Positions 57,921 to 64,000 of a stretch of 64,000 nt of DNA are shown here, one piece after another; within the stretch, counting starts at the first letter, position 1; every line of letters begins with the position of its first letter. The position numbers and the translations under genes are program-made. The DNA comes from Pseudobutyrivibrio sp. (GTDB lineage Bacteria > Bacillota > Clostridia > Lachnospirales > Lachnospiraceae). Below the pieces are notes generated by a model that worked only from the letters and a program-made list of their open reading frames with translations, had not been told where the DNA came from and did no database searches. The stretch is taken from contig JAILKL010000016.1 of NCBI GenBank assembly GCA_024693775.1, forward strand, positions 1 through 64,000, in the 5' to 3' direction.

Positions 57921-59860
57921 TGATAAGTTACGAGGAATTTAAAAGTAGATTTAATTTAAGATTAGATACCCAGCAGGATGAGGCTGTAAAGCATGTGAAT
58001 GGACCACAGCTGATATTGGCAGTCCCAGGCTCAGGCAAGACCACAGTTTTGGTTAGTAGACTAGGATATATGGTTTATGGTATGGATATAGATCCTAAAT
58101 CTATTCTGACAGTTACCTATACAGTGGCGGCTACTGCAGATATGAAGCGTAGATTCGAAAGCTTCTTTGGAGCAGAGTACGCATCTGATCTTGAGTTTAG
58201 AACCATTAATGGAATTTCTCAAAAGGTATTAACTTATTATGGAATATGTACGGGAAAGAAGCCTTTTGCTGTGGCGGATAGAGAAATAGGTTCCATTATT
58301 AGAGAGGCCTTTCGAAAGGTCAATAATGATTTTCCTACTGATAATGATGTTTCTAATATCCAAACAGCTATAGGCTATGCCAAAAACATGTGTCTTACAG
58401 AGGCGCAGATTAAAAAGCAAAAGGTAGACGTTTCTAATTTCTTTGAAATATATACAATCTATAATCATATTTTACGAGAGCGTTCACTTATAGATTACGA
58501 TGATCAAATGGTATATGCTCTAAAGATTTTAAAGAGTGTCCCTGATGTTTTGAAATATTTCCAAAATACCTATAAATATATTCTTGTGGACGAGGCCCAG
58601 GATACCTCAAAAATTCAGCATGAGATTATTGGATTGCTGGCAAAGAAAAGCAAGAATATTTTTATGGTAGGTGATGAGGACCAGAGTATTTATGGATTTA
58701 GAGCAGCCTATCCTAAGGCACTAATGGATTTTTCAAAGAATTACAAGGGTGCTGAGATTCATTTGCTGGAGACTAATTATCGCAGTGGCAAGGACATTGT
58801 GGCGGCTGCAGCCATCACCATTTCCAAAAACACAAATCGATATGAGAAGGTCTTAAAGGCACATAGAGAAATCAGCGGCAAGGTGTCTAGACTTGATACC
58901 AATTCTCGCAGAAATCAATACAAATATGTTGCTAAGCAGGCCATTGAATACCCTGAAAAAATCGCTGTGCTTTATAGAAATAATGAGAGCGCCCTTCCAC
59001 TTATTGATATGCTAGAGCGCTATGGGGTGGAATATAGGCTTAAAAATAACGACGCAACCTTCTTTTCACATCCTGTTATAAATGATATTAGAGACTTTTC
59101 TCGTCTTGCGGACAATCCTTTGGACGACGAGGCCTTTATGCGCATTTATTACAAAATGAATGCTGGCATTAGCAAGGTGGCAGCTCAGGGGGCTATATAT
59201 AACTGTGGTAGCGATGGTATATTAGATTATCTTAGTAAGATGGATTCCTTGAGCGTCGGAGTCAAAAAGAGATGTCAAAGTCTGATTTCTAGCTTTGCCA
59301 TGCTAAAAAAGGAAGATGCTTCTGTGGCCTTAGATAGAATAGTTAATAAAATGGGCTATGGAAAATTCATGGAAAGCCGTAGCATGGATTCAGGCAAAAT
59401 CGATATTCTTAAAATGTTAGCTGATCAGGTGAGAAATTTAGATGAGCTTTTTGATAGGATGGATATTTTGCAGGAAATTATGGCAAATGGAAATAAAAAC
59501 TATGATGCCAAGGTCATCCTTTCCACTATCCATTCGGCAAAGGGTTTGGAATTCGACAGAGTGTATATGCTTGACATGGTAGAAAATGTTTTACCAAGCG
59601 TAAAAAAGCCAGGACGCTATGCCTCAAAGGAAGAAATCGAAGCCTACGAGGAAGAGCGCAGACTATATTATGTTGCTATGACTAGAGCCAAAGAGGAATT
59701 ATACATTTTTACATTTGATTATGATTCCACCAGTCAGTTTTCTAAGGAATTGTTTGATATGAAGCGTCCTAAAGATGCAATCGTAGGGGTAAATTATAGT
59801 ACAAAAACAAAGGGCCCCCTTTTGAAAACAAACTATGGAAAAGCTAGACCGGCAACTTAA
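57920..59860 (+). CDS. UvrD/PcrA-like ATP-dependent DNA helicase
   Basis: AVPGSGKTTVLVSRL, YILVDEAQDTSKIQ, GDEDQSIYGFRAA, TIHSAKGLEFDRVY, VAMTRAKEELYI. Confidence 0.94.
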   Translation: MISYEEFKSRFNLRLDTQQDEAVKHVNGPQLILAVPGSGKTTVLVSRLGYMVYGMDIDPKSILTVTYTVAATADMKRRFESFFGAEYASDLEFRTINGISQKVLTYYGICTGKKPFAVADREIGSIIREAFRKVNNDFPTDNDVSNIQTAIGYAKNMCLTEAQIKKQKVDVSNFFEIYTIYNHILRERSLIDYDDQMVYALKILKSVPDVLKYFQNTYKYILVDEAQDTSKIQHEIIGLLAKKSKNIFMVGDEDQSIYGFRAAYPKALMDFSKNYKGAEIHLLETNYRSGKDIVAAAAITISKNTNRYEKVLKAHREISGKVSRLDTNSRRNQYKYVAKQAIEYPEKIAVLYRNNESALPLIDMLERYGVEYRLKNNDATFFSHPVINDIRDFSRLADNPLDDEAFMRIYYKMNAGISKVAAQGAIYNCGSDGILDYLSKMDSLSVGVKKRCQSLISSFAMLKKEDASVALDRIVNKMGYGKFMESRSMDSGKIDILKMLADQVRNLDELFDRMDILQEIMANGNKNYDAKVILSTIHSAKGLEFDRVYMLDMVENVLPSVKKPGRYASKEEIEAYEEERRLYYVAMTRAKEELYIFTFDYDSTSQFSKELFDMKRPKDAIVGVNYSTKTKGPLLKTNYGKARPAT

Positions 59861-59906
59861 GAATAGTTATAATAATTATTAGATAATTTAAGGGGAGAAA
59901 TGGATT

Positions 59907-60581
59907 ATGACTATTGAACAATTAAAAGCGGGACAAGAAGTTACTTTAGAGGTGATAATTGGAGACTCTTCATTTGAAATAAAGACAGATGTGGTTGGCA
60001 CAAATGCTGGAACAGGAGCACTTGTAAAACCATATATTTATAATGGTCAAGTGGTGGATTTTACAAAGGGTTCACCAAAGAGCTTGTCATTTTCGCTTCA
60101 TTGTATAGATTCTAAAACTAAGGGTAGAGTTGTTTGGAAAAATGTATCTGTAAACTTAGTTAAATTTAAAAATGTGGATTATTATGTAATCGATACAAAG
60201 GCCTTTGGATCTATTGCTGCCTCTTCAGAGCGTAGAGAGGATACCAGGGTTATGGTAAATAATGATGGAATGGTTATTATGGAAGAGGGCAATAGCTTTA
60301 GAGCTTCTGTTATAGACATTAGTGATAGTGGCATTTCATTCATTGCCAGTGATAGATCTATTACTATTGGAGACAAGATCACGGTTGAATATAGTGATGT
60401 TGCCCACGGCTCTGATTTTATGCTGAGCATTGAGTGCAAGATTGTTAGAGTAGAAGCAAACAATCGTGGAATACTATACGCTGGAAAGATTCAAAACAAG
60501 GATAAAAAGCTTCTAGCATATCTATGCTTTAAGGGAATGGATGTAAAGGTAGAAGAAAAAACAAAGGAAAATCGATTTTAA
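59907..60581 (+). CDS. PilZ domain protein (putative c-di-GMP receptor)
   Basis: RREDTRVMV and DISDSGISFIAS motifs. Confidence 0.88.
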   Translation: MTIEQLKAGQEVTLEVIIGDSSFEIKTDVVGTNAGTGALVKPYIYNGQVVDFTKGSPKSLSFSLHCIDSKTKGRVVWKNVSVNLVKFKNVDYYVIDTKAFGSIAASSERREDTRVMVNNDGMVIMEEGNSFRASVIDISDSGISFIASDRSITIGDKITVEYSDVAHGSDFMLSIECKIVRVEANNRGILYAGKIQNKDKKLLAYLCFKGMDVKVEEKTKENRF

Positions 60582-60588
60582 TAGCTTT

Positions 60589-60613
60589 GCCTGACTTTTT
60601 GTCAGGCTTTTTT
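60589..60613 (+). terminator. Intrinsic terminator
   Basis: GCCTGAC-TTTTT-GTCAGGC then T6. Confidence 0.88.
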
Positions 60614-60626
60614 AAAAGGGGGAACT

Positions 60627-61439
60627 ATGGGAGATGAAAAGCTAAAGCAAGAGCTTTTATATATAGTAAAAATTTCTTCAAAATATGATTTTCATAATAA
60701 GGATGTGGTGGAGAATATTCTTCGAATGGAAAACGAAAGACAGATTCTCACCTCAGTGTTTGGCAAGAGATTCAAAGCTAGAATTTTTGATATTGCCTAC
60801 GACCAGGAGCATGATGGAAAATGTATTATCTGCGGAAATATAGCTAATGAGACAGGGACAGTATGCAACGATTGCATAGAAAAAATCAGTGGTAGTCCAT
60901 ATGCAAAAAGTGTTCTTAAATCTGATGAAGTGGTAGAAAAGTCCTCTATATTTAAGAGCAAGGTATGGCCTATTTTAAGCAAATTTATCCTGGCATGTCT
61001 TGTGCTTGTTTTAATTATTCAGCTGGCGATTCTTGGAATGTGGTTGTCTATACCTACTAGAAATCCAAAGGTGGACCCATATATTTCCAAAAATGAACTG
61101 GTGGCTGTAAATGATTCTGGAGAAGCATTGGAGCAGGTACTTCTAGATTATCCAAAAGATCAAGGGTATTCTGTTTCATTTATTAGATTGGATCAGGATT
61201 ATGTTGGAAGATTTAATAATCCTGTAGGAGAGTCATCCTCTGAAATAGAAGAGGCGTTAACAGACGAGGAAAGGTATGACTACTTTTTCCAGGAGCCTGT
61301 TTATGTTTTTCATGTTACATATTCAGAAAAGTATGCTGTAAAGGTAGGCGTTGTCGAGGTAAATGCCGATGGAAAAATATTGGTAGAGGGTCAATTTAAT
61401 GACGGAAGGGATACACATAGTTTTTACAGAATAAGATAG
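60627..61439 (+). CDS. Hypothetical protein, N-terminal zinc-ribbon-like, one TM, extracytoplasmic C-terminal region
   Basis: CIICGNIANETGTVCNDC knuckle; FILACLVLVLIIQLAILGMWL TM. Confidence 0.7.
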   Translation: MGDEKLKQELLYIVKISSKYDFHNKDVVENILRMENERQILTSVFGKRFKARIFDIAYDQEHDGKCIICGNIANETGTVCNDCIEKISGSPYAKSVLKSDEVVEKSSIFKSKVWPILSKFILACLVLVLIIQLAILGMWLSIPTRNPKVDPYISKNELVAVNDSGEALEQVLLDYPKDQGYSVSFIRLDQDYVGRFNNPVGESSSEIEEALTDEERYDYFFQEPVYVFHVTYSEKYAVKVGVVEVNADGKILVEGQFNDGRDTHSFYRIR

Positions 61440-61545
61440 ATAATTATCATTGTAAAAACACATTGCGGTCATACTTTTTTGCTAATATCTAAAACAGCTT
61501 CTGATGAGGAAGTGGAGTTTTAGGTTTTTAGAGGTAGTATTTTTT

Positions 61546-62004
61546 ATGAAGCTTAGACCGGATGAAGAAATTGCACTAGGACGTATACTTGCACCAATTA
61601 AAAATGATGAGAGAACACTTAGAATGAAAAATTTCATTCAGCATGGAAAGATTACAACCTATGATCATGTGGAAAGTGTTACTGTATTAAGCTATTGGCT
61701 AAACAAAAGATTGCACTTGGGTGCAGATGAAAGAGTATTAAGCATAGGTGCTTTTTTACATGATTATTATCTATACGATTGGCACAGCACCGATGGTGGA
61801 AATGGATTGCATGGATTCTCACACTCAAGTACAGCAATGAAAAATGCTGTGGAGCATTTTGGTGTTGGAAAGAAGACTCAAAATGTTATTTCTTCTCATA
61901 TGTGGCCTTTGACAATTACTAAAATTCCTAGGTGCAGAGAGGCTTGGATAGTCTGCTTGGCTGACAAGTTTGTATCCACCAGGGAAACCATATTTTGCCG
62001 TTGA
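61546..62004 (+). CDS. HD domain protein
   Basis: YDHVESVTVLSYWL, SIGAFLHDYYLYDWH; start 61546 after GAGG. Confidence 0.85.
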   Translation: MKLRPDEEIALGRILAPIKNDERTLRMKNFIQHGKITTYDHVESVTVLSYWLNKRLHLGADERVLSIGAFLHDYYLYDWHSTDGGNGLHGFSHSSTAMKNAVEHFGVGKKTQNVISSHMWPLTITKIPRCREAWIVCLADKFVSTRETIFCR

Positions 62005-62009
62005 TTTTT

Positions 62010-62044
62010 AAGACAATGCATACACTTGCATTGTCTTTTTTTTA
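62010..62044 (+). terminator. Intrinsic terminator
   Basis: AAGACAATGCA...TGCATTGTCTT then T-run. Confidence 0.9.
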
Positions 62045-62113
62045 ATGATATAACTGTATTATCAATACTAGAACAGTTATTACAGATTCTGGGAGAATGA
62101 AAGGAAAAATGTT

Positions 62114-63310
62114 ATGAAGAAAAAAGTGATAGCCATAGTTGTGGCTGCTATTCTTGTGGTGGGAGTAGTGGTTACAGTCAAGTCTGGCGTACTAAAAAAG
62201 GCTGGTGGCAGCAGTGATGATTCGGCTGAAATCTACGTTATGTCACTTTCTGACATCATGGGGGCAAGCAGCAGCTACTCATCTGATGTTTTTATGGGAG
62301 TTGTTGAGGGACAGGAGACAACAGGTATCACAAAAAGCTCGGAGCGTGAATTAAATGAGGTTTTTGTGGCTGAGGGAGATACCGTTACTGTTGGTACACC
62401 TTTGTTCTCTTATAAAACAGATACATTGGAGTCCGACAATGTAGACCTGGGCTTTGATATTGAAGGCTATAAGCTTACTCTTGATGATTATAATAGACAG
62501 CTTACAAAAGCACAGGAGGAGCTGGCTAAAATAAAGGGCACTACAGATAAAGAAAAAGAACAAATCGAAGAATATAATAATGAGATTAATAAGCTAAATT
62601 CTGACATAGCAATCACTAATAATTCTATCGATAAGGCAAATGCTAAAATCGAGGAAAATAATAAGAAGATTGCTAGTTCTGTAGTTAATTCTACTGTGGA
62701 TGGTATTATTACAAAAATAGCTGATGACAACAATCCATATTCTTCAGATGGTATGTTTATTACTATTCTGGCATCAAAGGAAATGAGAGTAAAGGGTCAA
62801 ATTAATGAGCAAAATGTCTGGTCCATCAATGTAGATGAGCCTGTTACACTGCGCTCACGTGTGGACGAGACTCAGACCTGGACTGGTACAATCACAAAGA
62901 TTGATACAGAGTCAAAGCAGGATGATAGCTCTGATATGTATAGTAGTGGCGATTCCTCTGATGCTACCTCTACAAAATATCCATTTTATATCACCTTAGA
63001 TAATAGCGATGGTCTTATGATGGGACAGCATTTATATATAGAGCTTGGTATGACAGATGCCCCAGAAATGGATTTTTCAGATGGCACATATTTATATGAT
63101 TACTACATTGCCTATGACGAGGAGGGCAATCCATTTGTTTGGGTTGATAACAAGGGAAAGCTTGCAAAGCAGCCTATAGAGCTTGGAGATTATTATGAAG
63201 AGCAAATGGTTTATGCTGTTACAGGTATTGAATCAGATACTATGATTGCATATCCAATGGAAGATTATACAGAAGGCATGAAGACTGTAAGTGGATATGA
63301 GGGTGAATAG
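62114..63310 (+). CDS. HlyD/MacA-like periplasmic adaptor-type protein
   Basis: N-terminal TM, biotinyl-lipoyl-like VFVAEGDTVTVGTPLFSY, coiled coil, VDGIITKIADDNNP. Confidence 0.85.
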   Translation: MKKKVIAIVVAAILVVGVVVTVKSGVLKKAGGSSDDSAEIYVMSLSDIMGASSSYSSDVFMGVVEGQETTGITKSSERELNEVFVAEGDTVTVGTPLFSYKTDTLESDNVDLGFDIEGYKLTLDDYNRQLTKAQEELAKIKGTTDKEKEQIEEYNNEINKLNSDIAITNNSIDKANAKIEENNKKIASSVVNSTVDGIITKIADDNNPYSSDGMFITILASKEMRVKGQINEQNVWSINVDEPVTLRSRVDETQTWTGTITKIDTESKQDDSSDMYSSGDSSDATSTKYPFYITLDNSDGLMMGQHLYIELGMTDAPEMDFSDGTYLYDYYIAYDEEGNPFVWVDNKGKLAKQPIELGDYYEEQMVYAVTGIESDTMIAYPMEDYTEGMKTVSGYEGE

Positions 63311-63312
63311 TT

Positions 63313-64000
63313 ATGATAGTTAAATTAGAGCATATATATAAGGAATACGGTGAAAAGGGTACCGATACATCTGTGCCAGCTCTAAGCGATGTTAGCTTGA
63401 TTGTTAACGAGGGAGAATATGTGGCCATAATGGGGCCTTCCGGCTCAGGAAAAAGTACTCTTATGAATGTAATCGGATGTTTAGATAAGCCCACATCAGG
63501 GGATTATTATTTCGAGGACAAGGATGTTCTTAGATTAAAGGATAGACAGCTGTCTGACCTTAGACTTCATTCTATAGGATTTGTTTTCCAAAGCTTTCAT
63601 TTGATGAATGAAGAAAATGCATTAGAAAATGTAGCATTGCCACTTAGCTATGCAGGAGTTCCTAAAAAGGAGCGCGAAAGAAGAGCCACAGAGGCACTGA
63701 CAAAAGTGGGCCTGGCAGATAGAGTAAAGTTTAGACCAGATCAATTATCCGGAGGCCAAAAGCAAAGAGTGGCAATTGCCAGAGCCATAGTCAACAATCC
63801 AAAGGTTCTTCTTGCAGATGAGCCTACAGGTGCCTTGGATTCTAAATCCGGAGCAGCCATTATGGATTTGTTTAAAAAGCTAAATGATGAGGGCACCACG
63901 ATTATCATGATTACCCATGATCAGGGAATTGCATCTCATGCTAAAACAACCTATAGAATTGTAGATGGTCAGCTATATGATGGATTAGAGCAGGAGGTAG
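63313..64000 (+). CDS. MacB-like ABC transporter ATP-binding protein (truncated at window end)
   Basis: Reading frame from ATG 63313 open to the edge: MIVKLEHIYKEYGEKGTDTSVPALSDVSL..., Walker [29 protein letters not shown]. Confidence 0.92.
   Translation, partial: MIVKLEHIYKEYGEKGTDTSVPALSDVSLIVNEGEYVAIMGPSGSGKSTLMNVIGCLDKPTSGDYYFEDKDVLRLKDRQLSDLRLHSIGFVFQSFHLMNEENALENVALPLSYAGVPKKERERRATEALTKVGLADRVKFRPDQLSGGQKQRVAIARAIVNNPKVLLADEPTGALDSKSGAAIMDLFKKLNDEGTTIIMITHDQGIASHAKTTYRIVDGQLYDGLEQEV

Noticed and set aside
1-64000. CRISPR arrays, IS elements, prophage, BGC
   Set aside because: No regularly spaced direct repeats, transposases, integrases, phage structural genes or multi-enzyme biosynthetic clusters were visible.

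Overview
AT-rich, chromosome-like window, probably from a rumen/gut Lachnospiraceae (Butyrivibrio/Pseudobutyrivibrio-like; inferred from gene content, not searched). Most of it is ordinary core and accessory metabolism with no prophage, IS element or CRISPR array seen. Main blocks: lrgAB; a GH115 alpha-glucuronidase next to an esterase-like hydrolase and a divergent MFS transporter; LysR/YeiH; a LytTR/GHKL two-component pair; a domain-swapped membrane GH3; MetH; RsmH; tRNA-Val and tRNA-Met; a ferritin/rubredoxin/rubrerythrin cluster; a permuted SBP-permease ABC transporter; a THF riboswitch with folT-folC; mnmA; metNIQ; iscS-iscU; NhaC-like antiporter; Rrf2 regulator; LysR-cysK; tandem aconitase-family small/large subunit pairs; fchA-folD; c-di-GMP genes; and a MacAB-like exporter at the right edge. 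The strongest candidate for an undescribed system is a 39-codon Met/Cys-rich leader ORF (MRISNSLTTMMCMCMCRMLYSQADNGLGCMATCLAPVRN) just upstream of metNIQ. It carries a 13-nt segment exactly complementary to the 5' side of a following intrinsic terminator, which is the layout of a ribosome-mediated attenuator. Other notable items: an apparently circularly permuted substrate-binding domain fused to a permease; a ferredoxin-rubrerythrin fusion with an internal in-frame SD+ATG; a 13-bp hairpin sequestering the Shine-Dalgarno of the NhaC gene; a perfect operator-like palindrome in the spacer of a tRNA promoter; a GC-rich palindromic element mirroring part of the tRNA-Met; a shared operator-like motif linking iscSU, rrf2 and lysR-cysK; and a 57-aa ORF ending in a putative beta-clamp motif. 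All calls come from reading the sequence and ORF track; no database search was run.
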